From Pardosa pseudoannulata (Eukaryota > Arthropoda > Arachnida > Araneae > Lycosidae): 64,000 bases of DNA. The DNA lies in contig CM063504.1 of assembly GCA_032207245.1 (NCBI GenBank), forward strand, positions 19,551,407-19,615,406, read 5' to 3'. The notes beneath the pieces are model-generated. The model was not told where the DNA came from, did no database searches, and saw nothing but the letters and a program-made list of their open reading frames with translations. The translations under genes and the position numbers were made by a program. Positions 48,212-59,852 of the stretch are shown here, piece after piece (positions within the stretch are counted from its first letter, which is position 1; every line of letters starts with the position of its first letter).

Positions 48212-48629
48212 TGTAAGGAGACGGACTTCTCGATAGGTGGTTGCAGTCATAGCCATAAAAATGATACCGTTTCAGCTGAAGACCTTTATTAAGATAACGT
48301 TGAAGGACGAGTTCCCACTTCATTATACGGACAGAACAAACTGAAGGGTCAGCTAGCATGAAGTTCTAAGTACAAAACACGTAACACCTGGGTCAACATC
48401 TGTGGGAAAGTATCTCTAGAAAAATCTCTCCGACATCGTGTATCTCCTTTTTATTTGGAAATTTCCTAAATTGTCCGCTAGGGCCATGTAGGATTATAAT
48501 TGGTCAGGGCCCTTCTCTGAGGGCATAAACTGTAGCCTCAGTGGTCAGTTTTAGTTAGAGGTTAAAGGGAATGCAAAATGACGTGGGAAATTTTAGCCCT
48601 TGATTAAACCCCTGAGAATTTTCCTTACA
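48212..48629. mobile_element. TGTAA..TTACA repeat, copy D (reference copy)
   Basis: The ends are TGTAAGGA and TCCTTACA, an 8-bp perfect inverted repeat opening with TG and closing with CA. On the minus strand the copy has AATAAAGGTC about 85 bp before its 3' end and AAATAAAAAGG further upstream. That layout fits a solo LTR of ~420 bp in minus orientation. Alternatively, extending the ends to TACACA/TGTGTA suggests a TA-flanked MITE. The flanking bases are not a clean direct repeat, so the two readings cannot be separated here. No protein is encoded. Related copies are at 9398, 10825 and 38865. Confidence 0.87.
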
Positions 48630-50723
48630 TATGTGTAAGTAAAAATTAACGAAATCGACACCTGTAGGAGGCTCTGAACCAAAGTTTAGCACATTTCTGA
48701 GAAATGCCGCATATTAGATTTAAAAAGAAGATGAAATTTAAAACATGTATCTTAAGTTGGTGGATATAGTTGACAGATTTATACCTATTTGTATAAACTC
48801 GATTCCGTAAATAATTTCTTCATGAAAAGCTTCTTGAATTTGATTCAGTTTCAATGATTAATTTTACCTTGTTACCGTGACAGTTATACGAGATAGTGGC
48901 GTTAATTACGAAAGATAAGGGACGTATTTTATTTCCCTTTTTTTTGGTGAACCACGGCGACTTTGTACTGCGGCATTTTCAGCTAATTAGCACAAATTCT
49001 TAAAGGTTGAGACAGCCGTGAAAGTAGAGAGAGCAAATTAATAACAAGAGTTTGAAAAAAAAATCTGTGCTAAATAAAAATAGCTGATTTGTATCTGCGC
49101 TCCACAGATATATTCTCTCTTTAAACTGTCGCTCCTTCTCCTCCCTTTTATTCTGTTTTTTCTTTCTCCGTTTTTTCCCGCCATTCGTCTGCGGTTGATC
49201 CGTGACACGAGTTGCCAGAATCCGTTTCCGAATTCGTTTCGTCATAGTCTGTCGTCAAACGTGTCGCGCACTGAGTTTTTTCGTCTTTTTATAATTTTAT
49301 TTTCTTTCTGGAAGCGGATCGGTAAAAAAAAAAAAGTGAGTTTACTAGTGGTAAATTGACTTTCTCTTTTTTCACTAATACCCTTCCTCGGTGTATGGTG
49401 GTCAGCAAGCGGAACACCTCCAATTTATTTGTTTATTCTCATCATTTAGTTCGTTTGTCAATTGTTAAAAACCGTCAGAGATACGGAAAACTAAACCATG
49501 TATTTCTTTTTAGTGCTTTCTCGTGTTAGCAGAGTGAGAAGTGGAAATTATTTTGTTGGACGCTCGTAAAGTTTTTAAACTGTAATTTTTTCCTGCCTCT
49601 ATGATACGTTGTGGTAAAACTGGCTCCATTGGCCATGGCCCCACGTGAGTTGCTGCGCCGAGGAGTTTAGTTGTAGAATTTTATAATGTGTATATTTTTC
49701 ATATCGCAACTGTAAAATTTGTAATCTTTTTACACAAAATGTCACAAATGAAAGAGGAATTGTTTATATATCCTCCTTAACTGTTTCTCATAGATAGTAA
49801 AGCTTGTTGAGCCTAGAAATTTAAGGGATACCCGTATATGTACTTGTATCCCTTACCCGTATGTACGTGATGTTTGTGTGTATATGTTTTGTTTTACACA
49901 AAATTTCTCAGAAAACGATTAGTGTTGTGTATTAGGATTATGGGGTTCGGTATAAAAAGTTGTGTAGAAAGATAGTCTTGAGATTCCATTAAGGATAAAT
50001 CATTTGTAATTCTTTTAAATTTCAATTTTCAAAAAAATGACAAATTTTTTTAACTAACTTTTTTTAGAAAACAAACAAACAAACAAAAAAAAAAACAAAG
50101 TGAAGACTAGTAAAAGCAAATTGCGAATTTCAGGTAATTGTGACAAAGAAGATCATGTCCTGATCGTGTTCCGTCTCCCTAAGCTTCCGTAAGATTGGAG
50201 CCTTCACGTCTTTTGTATCTTTTATGAAGTGAAAGAAAAAATTGCGACCTTTTTGTAGGGGCTCCTTTCTCTGTTCATTTTAATCATAGTTCAGTTTCGA
50301 CGTCAGATTCGGTCTCTTGTAAAGTGACTGATGCCACCTCGCGATTCAAAGAGACGCTTAAAAAGCTCGAATGCCACGACGCATTGTCGGGTGTCTGATG
50401 TTATCAGGCTGTCTTGTTCTCAGTAGGGAGGATATTTTTATATCTTAATGTCTTTTAGTAGCATTTGTTGGATTCGTTTCGACCCGGGAGCAGAATCATG
50501 ACACGGAGTACATTTCTTTAATCTTTTCTTACGTTTTTTGCTATACTTCGTGGGTTGTGTACTGTTTTTATGATAGAGGGAGGTTGCACTATACAACTTT
50601 CCGTTGTACACGTGTTCGCAAATCTTAACACTGTTTGGTGTATTGTTATTCATAGAGAAATGTTTCCATTAAGTTTATTATGGTTATAATATTTCGAATT
50701 ATTTGTTTTGGAAATATATAACG
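48630..50723. other. Unique non-coding DNA
   Basis: GC-richer patches at about 48880-49260 and 50140-50420 lack recognisable coding sequence. An 81-codon K/R-rich minus frame at 49000-49245 reflects a TTTTCTT-rich strand, not a known protein. Repeats of AAAC lie near 50070-50098. Confidence 0.45.
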
Positions 50724-51318
50724 CAGGGGTGATACTGTTCCAAAAATTTTCGAATTTTCCGAAAGTTTGTGTAAGTCTGTTCCGAAAATTATAAAAAGCA
50801 GAATTTTCCTCCAGAAAATTTAAAAAGAATTTTCGGAAAAACCTGTTTTTGGAAAATTAAATTGAAATATATATATATATATATATGAATTTTGTAGATT
50901 GTCAGAAAGTTTTATGTTTTCTCATCATTTTTTCTTTTTTTGCCACGCCCAAAAATCTTTTTCTACCCAAGAACAGTAATAATGTTATGTGATTTTCTTT
51001 TTTAAAGTAATATGTTAAAATTTAAATTTATGTATTCAGAGTAAGATATTAAATTTTTGTTTTCTAGATAACCAACACATTTTATTTAATACAGAACATA
51101 CATATATTTGCAACTCTATAATTAGGTGATATATATTAGAATATATTGATATTTGGTAAGCGATAAATCACAATATTAAAATTCAGGCTCATCCAGCTCT
51201 AGTTTTGGCATCCAGAAATTAACTTAATATAGTTTTTATTTTAAATTAGTAGCGTATACACTTTTAGAAAATTTTGTGGGATGTTCAGAAAATATTTTTT
51301 TACTTAGAATCACCCATG
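50724..51318. mobile_element. Probable hAT-like MITE
   Basis: The left end CAGGGGTGATACTG and inverted right end (CATGGGTGATTCTA) agree over most of 13 bases. Subterminal regions are rich in complementary TTTTCGAAAATT-like words (AAATTTTCGAATTTTCCG on the left). Flanks do not show an 8-bp duplication, so boundaries are tentative. No coding sequence. Confidence 0.5.
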
Positions 51319-51660
51319 AGCCTGCCCTCATGAGTTATCAGATGTCATCTTGAACATTATAAAATGCCGTTTAGGGAAAAAATCTTCGTGATAAGTTTAT
51401 TCCATATCAGAAGTACAAATAGTGCTATAAATCGAAGGTTTATAATACATATGCGAGGCTTGGAATATTTTAAAAAGTCGACAAAAGTATAAATAATAGC
51501 AGATATTCCAAAATGTGATAGGTTGTTTATAAGATAGCCATCCACCTTCGCTGAACAGAAAACCCCGTACGAAGAAATCTTAATCCCTAAATAGATTTTA
51601 AGCATTAATGAATTAATGCATTGCTTGAAATGTGGTAATAAAACAAAACTCTTTTCAACG
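51319..51660. other. Unique AT-rich non-coding DNA
   Basis: A 108-codon minus frame (51357-51683) covers it and runs into the SINE remnant. It is within the chance expectation and matches no known family. Confidence 0.4.
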
Positions 51661-51748
51661 AATACGATCATCCATGTCAGCAATGAGATTCGAGTCCTCG
51701 AACTCTAGTACCGAAGAGTAACGCCCTAACTATTCGACCATTGCTATA
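51661..51748 (-). mobile_element. tRNA-derived SINE, copy 4 (head only, minus)
   Basis: On the minus strand the head starts near 51744 with GCAATGGTCGAATAGTTAGG, continues CTTCGGTACTAGAGTTCG and the B box GGACTCGAATCTC, then CATGGATGATCGTATTCGTT, which matches the start of the SINE body. A GCAATG/CATTGC acceptor-like stem is still visible. The rest of the body is lost. Confidence 0.72.
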
Positions 51749-52089
51749 GCGAGAATAAAATATTATTGAAGTATACTTATGTTTGAGACGTCACTCAAAC
51801 TTCGAGTTAAGCGTAGAATGGAGGATAAACAAAATCATGATGCGACTGTTCGTAGTTTATTAAGTTAGCGTGCGGTAAGATGAAATAGCTGAGCTATTTG
51901 GCTGTGGTTTTTTAAAGGCCTGGGAAGAATATTGTGTCTTATACTTAGAGTGACAAATGTAATAAAATAGTAACTGTATAGTATGAGTTGCTGTGGACAT
52001 CCAAAACATCTCAAACGTCTAAGGTCCTCGTCGGTGCAGCCAAAGAAATAGTAAACGGTGGTCAATAAGATCTTAGCACGATTTTATTT

Positions 52090-52121
<32 letters not shown>

Positions 52122-54498
52122 CAGTTCACTAAAGGGTATAACCTCTATTTTTCAGCGGCTATAAAACACATATTTCAAGAAAGAATTTGATACAACCATA
52201 TAATATGGCTTATGATTAAATATATGTTGTATTTAATGCAGACTGCAGTAGGATTTGTTTGAAAATGGAACCTTGTGTTATTGTGATATATATATATAAC
52301 TTATATAATATATATAACTTATATACTGCTGTTTTGACATTTTACTTATAGTCTTGTAAATAAGTTTTGTAAATTTATTTACGATAAAAATTTACATTTT
52401 ATTAATTCTTTCAACCAAATATTTTCATCTGTTCAAACTTTAATAAAATGTTTAATAGATAAATTGCTATTAAAGTATATATCCATTTAAACTGAAGAAA
52501 AAAAAAATATGTTCTGGCAAACTTGATTTTTTGGGGGAAAATCATTCGCACGTAATGCTAAGCTGTCAGCTCAGTGGAAATAAAAGGGAAGATAATAAAA
52601 AAGAAACGAATCAAGTAAAATTTATGACCTTCTTTTCTAAGATCTAATTTGCAAGAAAAAGGGACACCCCGTGGTGAAGCGGAAAAACCTCGTTTAATTT
52701 ATTTAAATTGAACGTGACAAAAAGGTTTGAAAATACACCGCATTTCATCACACCTCGAGAGGGAAGTAAAACGGATAAAATTAAATACACTCGTGCCCGA
52801 AAGTAGGTTAAACGCAGACGAATTTCCATGTTCGAAACGAGAAATATCACGTTCGTGAAACGCTTAGAGAAAATGAAGTAATATGAACTTAAATTAAGTA
52901 GCTGCGTTTTTGGGAAAGTGGTAAGCGCTAGAACGGCGTAAAAATGGTTTTGAAAAGCTTGACGATAAAGAATTTAGTAATGGGGGTATATTTATGTACA
53001 GTTTGAAAATGGGATTTGAGTTTGTTGTCTACAGAGCTTTTATCCGGAATGCTTCCACATTTTCTTCTTCCTTTGTGAAGACGCATTAACTTAATAGAGT
53101 TTTGAATTAGCTTTCAAAAATCTTTGAAGCCGGGAATAGCAATCTATTATTACATTTTCCATTAAACCATTTATTCGTCTCCGTATTGCTATTTAAAACT
53201 AATTAATGCCTCTCGATAGATGTTTTAATTAAATTAAAATCGTTGTAATCACATATAACATTTCCCGATTTCTATGTGAAAAATAAATGGAAATGAAATG
53301 GAAATTTATACGATGTAGCGGTTGAAACAAAGATAATTTCTTCAATGGGAAATATCAAATTATTTATTCTTTAAATGTAGAATTGGGACATTGTTAAATT
53401 ATGTTAATACACATTGAATTATGTTAATTACACCTTAGTAAAACCCCTACATATTTTAGTTCATTATTGTTTTTAATAAATTGCGATTCTGATTAACAGA
53501 ATTAAAGAATGTGATTTAAGAGTGGTAATCACATTTATATTTTCTAAGCCTAAGCTAACATTTTTCTTCCAGCTTTGCGATTATATGCATCTGGACTTAT
53601 CTGAAAACTCCTTTTTGCCGTGACATGCTCATAATAATTTTACGATGGGGAGTGTAAGCTATAATGCACATGTTATTGCTTTTTAGATCTTTATTCGCCT
53701 AGGGTTTAATGTAACCGTCAATTTCGTGGCCGTAATGCGTGCCTTACATTGGAACGAAGTCGTGTATGGAACAGTACTGAAGCGTCGATAGGTGCTGTTC
53801 AATTCCACATTGCCTAAATTAATTCCTGTTTTTGTGTCACGCGGTGTAAAGAATTGTATTTATTAGTTTTACGAGCTACACATTTTGCTATTAATATCTG
53901 AAAACGAAATACTGAAATATTTAGGTAATTCGTGAATACACATATTTTTTAGAAACTATACCTCATGTGTCATCTCTTGTATTGACCTGGCTTTTATATT
54001 TATCTACTGTATTATTTTGTTTTTTATCTCTGTGTAATATGTATATAATACGCTGTAAAATTATTTATGTTGGAATACGTTTTGCAATTTGAGTCAAGTA
54101 TCATTTTTTAAGCTTTCGAATAAGAGATATTGGTAATTAGCAGTCACATCATAGCATACTTTGGTCTCAGGGTAATCCCTATATAATTGTTTTTCCAGTA
54201 GTGAGCACCACGGCGATGAGCAAATCCTTGTAAAACGTATGTCTTCTCTCTTTTTTTTTCCCCCCAAAAAAAAAATTTATTTTAACTATATCCTGTATAA
54301 TAAAAATTTAAATAACTCATTTTAAACGAAGTTAACTAACTAAAAAATAATAAATAAAACACACCTGTATACATTTTTTTTTTTTTTCATAACATTATAT
54401 TTATTTCACTGAAAGGAAACTAAATTTAGCGAAAAATTTTGTCGCCAAATTTGATCACATTATTTGCATCTAGAAGAGAACCTAATAATGGGACTGAT

Positions 54499-54499
<1 letters not shown>
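51749..54499. other. Unique AT-rich non-coding DNA
   Basis: Contains a ~29-nt poly-T at 52090-52118 (possible tail of an old minus-strand retro-insertion of unknown source) and a GC-richer patch at 52620-52860. No gene recognised. Confidence 0.45.
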
Positions 54500-54501
<2 letters not shown>

Positions 54502-54539
<38 letters not shown>

Positions 54540-54651
54540 ATATATATAATAATATATATATAGACTATATATATACTAGGTATAATAGATATATATATAT
54601 ATATATATATATTACATACGCACTATATATATATATATATATTACACGCAC
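54502..54651. repeat. (TC)n followed by broken TA arrays
   Basis: (CT)n at 54502-54533, then TA-rich units with small interruptions and a repeated TATATTACAnnnGCACT motif. Confidence 0.93.
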
Positions 54652-56207
54652 TGTATGTTTGTGTAGCGCAGTGGTGGCTAAACGTATTAAAGCTCTGAGC
54701 TACGATGCCATTTTTAAATTTTTATTCTAAACTACCTAGAAATTATTTTTGTTAGCCATCTTTTGGTTGGATAACTAGTGTTAAATCATGAGAGTGGGGT
54801 TTGGTTAAATGTTGCTTTCTCCACTTATTGTTGTTGGCTTTTATCCTCCTTAATGTGTGTAGTGAATTAAAATAATTAAAAATAATCTATTTAAAAACAG
54901 CCTACGTAAGAGTGATGCCGTAATCTACTGGATAGTACCGCGTGAGTTTCAAAAAACCTCTTAGCAAACTACTGATATCTCGTGATCGACGGTCGGTTTA
55001 GCAATCACTGGTGTAAGTATTAAGTATATTTTCCATTTGCATCGTAACCAACGCTTTACCATATTTAATTTTATATAGATGATTAACGTTATTTTCAACG
55101 CGTATTTACGAGTTATGTATCATCTGAATTACGAAGTCCATATTTTACCATTTAGTCGCCTGTTTAGTAAACTGTCCCATCGAAGTATAAATCATCGCCG
55201 TCACGATTGGTTGCTGCCACTCGGGCATCTGGCCGATATCCGATACTCATCCCTGTAACATACACGATCTGTGCTGCCACCGCATAAATAAGCCATGTTT
55301 TGTAAGCTCCGAAAACGTTCTTTTTAAGAGCTAGAAAAACTGGATATTGGCTTGTGTGTGCGGGGGCAATCTGTAATCTAAGTATAGAAAGCCCGCTTTG
55401 TAATTGCCGACTTGGATACGATGCTGTCATCTGCTTTATTTTTATTGCGAGTGAAAAAGTAGTCATCGAGCATAAAACATGGGAACGTTTATTGGTCTCT
55501 TGCCGAGTAGGAAAAAAGAATTATACGTAGTAATGGATCATTTACCGGAGGTTTGTTATCCGAAGGGGAAACCGGGAAGAGAAAATGCGCAAAATGCTTG
55601 AAAGAAACCCTTGAAGACGTTATCTTGTCTGTCATTTCTTTTGGGGGGTTAAATTGATGGCTGGACCCGGGAGAATGACAACGACGTTTAGCCATTACAT
55701 GGCTTTACGTGTATAACGTATGAAACACAAAAATAGAAGTGCAAATGCAAATTCTCTGAAAGCTGAAGCTCGGGTTTCTTTTTTTCCCCAATGAATTAGG
55801 ATTACTTGCAAAAATGCTGAATTGAATCGATAGTTGAGTTTTTATGTAAAAATCTATTCGATGTTATTTATTTTACATTAATGTAGAAAACATTTGTTGA
55901 ACGCATTTTATCTTTCGTTATTGTACCCTTTGGAACTGTATAAATAAAAAAAGTGATTATTTATTATGAATGCAGAGATGCCTGAATGAAATTTTCTTTT
56001 TTTCAACTCGTACTCCCATGCCTTATGTGTGTCGATCTCTTGTAGTGTTATGTACTAGCTTCCAGATTTCTTCAATTGAGCTATAATTTTACATACTATT
56101 GTGTCTTCGATGAAGGCACATTAATCAATTACATTATTATAGGTAAATTTATTTTAACCTATATCGATTCTGTAATTGTTCTGGGCTTTTTCCAACCTTG
56201 TACATTA
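54652..56207. other. Non-coding DNA with a GC-elevated island
   Basis: The part 55140-55720 is GC-elevated and holds minus frames of 100 codons (55164-55466) and 68 codons (55489-55695). Neither resembles a known protein. A short CAGTGGTGGCTAA..TTAGCCATC pair (54669-54764) resembles miniature element ends but has no target duplication. Confidence 0.4.
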
Positions 56208-56274
56208 GTGCGTTGGTGACTCAGAAAAAATACTGGACTTTCACGCGGGCGGCCCGGGTTCGATCTAGGTGGGT
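56208..56274 (+). pseudogene. tRNA-Glu(UUC)-like pseudogene or SINE head
   Basis: GGCCCGGGTTCGAT is a good B box and GACTTTCACGC resembles the anticodon region of tRNA-Glu with anticodon TTC. The A box carries an A-run (CTCAGAAAAAATACTGG) and the anticodon and T stems are mispaired. It cannot fold as a normal tRNA, so it is a decayed tRNA copy or a second SINE type. Confidence 0.5.
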
Positions 56275-56551
56275 TCTATTTTTTTCTAATCGTAGAGGCC
56301 TATTACTCCGGTTTACTACAAACTGTTTCAAACTTTTCTATCGGTTTTAGTGCTTTCTATTCCCTTATACATTTATAATATCAAGACGCCGTTGAAGTAA
56401 CTGAATGACAAATTTTAATACCAGATACAAATTTTCCTTTAACATATTAGTGGATATTTATTACTATTTCTTTGGTAAATTTTAACTGATATTATTTTTT
56501 CCCCAAAATATAATATAAATTTGTTTACTTTTCTGTGAAACAAAATCTGTA

Positions 56552-57308
56552 CATGTTTTCCGCGCACCTGGAAAGTCATGGAAAAAAATGGATTAATTTT
56601 GTCATGGAAAGTCTCGATTTTTGAAGCAAAATGAGTAAAAGTCATGAATCCGCTAAACTACCGATTAAAAAAATGCATTGAATTGTTTAATTCTATTTTT
56701 ACTTGTTATTTGGCTGAAGTTACTGAGTTTGGTATTTATGTATTATCCTATTGACCCTATTGCCAAGTAAAATTTGTTCACCAAGGAAACTCAAAGCAAG
56801 AAAGCTTAATGGGTGGGTAAATGTATATTATTCTGGTGTTTTTCTTAAATTGTAGATTAAAATTTTATTAATGTAATAATTTTTTTAAATAAAAATTAGT
56901 TAAGATTTTTGCACAAAATATAAGTATCTCTAGGGATATTGTATATAAATATTATAGGGTTATATTTGGCTATTATTCATGGTCACCTGGATAATACCAA
57001 AGTACCCTGAATTGGAAACATTTTGATTGAAAAATTGCTATATGATTAAACTTAGGTATGTAGATACAACAATTTATTTTTATGTATGTGAGTTTATTAA
57101 CACTTATAAAGTAAGTTTATAGTTTTTTTATGATATAAATTCCTGTAATTTCTCTAAAAGCATATATTTTATTTGTATGTACATCAGAAGTTTTATTCAT
57201 ACATACTTTAAGGAAAGCTTTTTAAAATCATGGAAAATGATCTGCTAAATCAGGGAAAGTCATGAAAATGTCATGGATTTGAAAAATTTTATTTTGGCAG
57301 ATACCATG
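56552..57308. mobile_element. DNA element with 6-bp target duplication (E3)
   Basis: The ends CATGTTTTCCGC and, inverted, CATGGTATCTGC match at 9 of 12. Exact TCTGTA flanks both sides (56546-56551, 57309-57314). Both subterminal regions are rich in GTCATGGAAA-type words (GGAAAGTCATGGAAAAAAAT left, GGGAAAGTCATGAAAATG right). It is AT-rich inside with no transposase. It differs in sequence from the 8018 and 26338 elements but shares CA(G/T)G-type ends and target length. Confidence 0.75.
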
Positions 57309-57314
57309 TCTGTA

Positions 57315-58019
57315 ACTGAAGCAGGAATAAATAAATGGTTTATTTAGTTATGTTAGTATCGTCACTGGAATAAAGTTTTTCATTAGAAGGTTTGAAATTT
57401 TCTAAATAAAATAGTTTTGTATCTATGAAACATTAACAAACTATTCTATAAATACAAGGTGCACAATAGAGAACAGATTCATTGTGAGATTTTTCACACT
57501 TGTAAAACAATAATCTTAACTTAAATATAATTTTCATTCGTATGATCTCTGATTTTTGGATAAATATATAGGATGTATACCATGGTCTGAATGGAAGGTT
57601 TATACTTCTTGTCGGGGATCTTAGTATATACAAGATGCAGTGATTCTGATTCTATGTTTACGCCTTTTAAGCTGTTCTAATCTTTACAAACACGTGGTAA
57701 ACATAAGCATATTAGCAACAGATGTAAATATATTTCTATACAAGTGTATTTTACTGATGCATGTATTTAATTTCGTAACTCCAGAAAACCTTTGATATGT
57801 TCCAGATGGAAGTAAACGAGTTCCGCTCACGTATATCGAAACGTGCATGAGAAAGCTTTCCCATACTGCTTAGATGGTAATCTGTTCTAGACACAAGTAT
57901 AAACGGCGGAGTTATAAATTTATACACACACAATTACCACAATTTAGGTTTTAATTTACGATTGCTTGCAGCGGAATGTTAAAATTAATCATCTTCCGCA
58001 AAGCGTTAATGCATCAAAT
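57315..58019. other. Unique AT-rich non-coding DNA
   Basis: Nothing recognised. Confidence 0.45.
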
Positions 58020-58940
58020 TATAAAACTGCGGAAATTAAGTCTCACATAAGGAGACCTATTCCCACTTTAATTGTGAAGACAGCTCACGACGTTGTACAC
58101 CCTTAAACTGTAGCTATTAAAGTAAACTGGAGAATAGTTCCCTTTTGTTATTCGTAATCCACGATTATGACGTAATTACGGAGAAACCAGTGTGTTATAC
58201 TTTTTCCGGCTTCTTTTATTTATAAGACAGAAAAGAGTTTTCACACCGTTGTAAATTCTTAAACCCTCTGTGCTCCGGAGGCACCCCTGCGTCATCATTC
58301 CGCTAATTGCCCGAGATTTAAAACACTTCTGTCTCTCCCCAGAAATCCTCTCCAGTTATAAAGCCCGAGCTATCGCCGGCTCTCGCATTGATTTTGGACG
58401 GCTGCTCCAGTATGTCGGGAGATGTAACTTAATGACGGGAACAAGGAACCTGGCTTAACGAATGGGACGGGGCGCTATTTATGACGCTTTTGTGCCGTAA
58501 TGGATGGCCCGAGGTTTCTCGAAATTGTGGAGACCGTTGTCGGGGATTTATGGAAGGAGATGGTTATCCCAGAGCGAGTGTGCTCGGAATAATTATGTAC
58601 GCGAAGTGTAAATGCCACGGGGGTGGTCTGACATCTCGGTTGCGTAGTTCCTGACGCTGCTTTGTATCATTAGGGACGTTTCTTGGCGCGGCACGTGATA
58701 ACGTAGATCAATTTACGGTGCATTTTGATGATCTCCCGATAAAACGGGAGTTTTGGGTTCCTAGCATTGTTTCTCATGAGGTCATCATATTTAGATTGAT
58801 AGCGCGGCTTTGTTACTCTGTCCCGCTTCTTCGAAAATTTCAATCCACAGCGCAAGAGTTGTTTAAAATAGGAACTTACGGGAGGTGGGAATGCACTGTG
58901 TTTCGTGGTCTGCTACCCAATCCTCTTTAATTTCCTAGAA
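58020..58940. other. Large GC-elevated island, candidate conserved non-coding element
   Basis: The longest GC-elevated block in the window. It holds GGCGCTATTTATGACGC (Hox-type TTTATGAC core), CTAATTGCCCGAG, and a perfect hairpin CTCCCG-ATAAAA-CGGGAG at 58733-58750. Open frames of 60-70 codons on both strands are unrecognised. Composition and motif content suggest regulatory DNA; conservation is not tested. Confidence 0.33.
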
Positions 58941-59710
58941 GGACAGGATTATACCTCACAGTAATCATGGTTCACAAAACTTTCAGTCGTTTATTTCATA
59001 CCTAAAAAATGAAAAATTGAGGAATTTAATAACTGCTAAAGGCCAGGTTTTTTTTTTTTTTTTTTTTTTTTCTTCCCAAAGAGTGTAACATTAATTTCAT
59101 AGACGATACTCTAATGTCGAGCCCGTCGAAAAAGGGATAGTACAGTTAAATAGCTTATTTTACTTTACACAACTTATTTAGAATAGCTACCACTAATGCG
59201 AATCTTAATGATATTTATTTTAATCCGTTACTTTTATACCCTTTAAAAAATAATTATTATTGAAGGTAAAATTCCCAAACGGATATTTCCAGCTGAAAGG
59301 CAGCTAATTTAGGTATTTCAACTGGTTTACATTTTTGTCAGTCTGTATAAGGAAAGTGTCACTGTTAAAGACAGAGAGAGAAATCAGTTTGTTAGTATGC
59401 AATACTTCATCTGTAGTAATGTTGTGCAACAAAAGCAGGACAAACTAAATATTAGAATCTAAAATTAGCCAAACTCTCTTGTATAAATCTTTCCGAAAAG
59501 AAGGATGTTTCTGGTTCATCTTTTATAATCGAGTTTGAAAGTGGAGTAAAACAGTGACACGTATATGGTTGTCAGTTGGACTATAATACAATTATCCTTA
59601 AATATCTATGGTCTTACAATTTTTTGCCTTTTGTTATATTAGCAGGAGGGGAGAACAACAGAACGGGGTATTTAATGCCAGAGAAACTTAGGAACTCATC
59701 TGTTGATTTT
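58941..59710. other. Unique AT-rich DNA with poly-T
   Basis: A ~24-nt T run at 59048-59071; otherwise nothing recognised. Confidence 0.45.
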
Positions 59711-59852
59711 AGCATGCCTGAGCATTGCCGGATTACCTTGCGATACCAGTGTCCGCGGATTCTAATCACACTCCTGGTTCATAGCCGTTTGAAATCAATT
59801 TCAGGCAGTACGTCTTGCTTTAATGAGAGTTCCTCACGTTGCACAGAATGGG
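59711..59852 (+). mobile_element. tRNA-derived SINE, copy 5 (diverged)
   Basis: A B-box remnant GCGGATTCTAATCACA is followed by TTCATAGCCGTTTGAAATCA, GGCAGTACGTCTTGC and CACGTTGCACAGAATGG, in the same order as the SINE body at 46960-47050. Older than copies 1 and 3. Confidence 0.65.

Noticed and set aside
51357..51683. 108-codon minus frame
   Set aside because: Chance length, overlaps a SINE remnant, no family recognised.
52090..52118. Poly-T as the tail of a processed pseudogene
   Set aside because: No recognisable coding sequence lies on the expected side and no flanking duplication was seen.
54668..54764. CAGTGGTGGCTAA..TTAGCCATC mini inverted repeat
   Set aside because: Too short and imperfect, no target duplication.
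55164..55466. 100-codon minus frame in a GC-elevated island
   Set aside because: Fewer stops are expected where GC is higher; the peptide matches nothing known.
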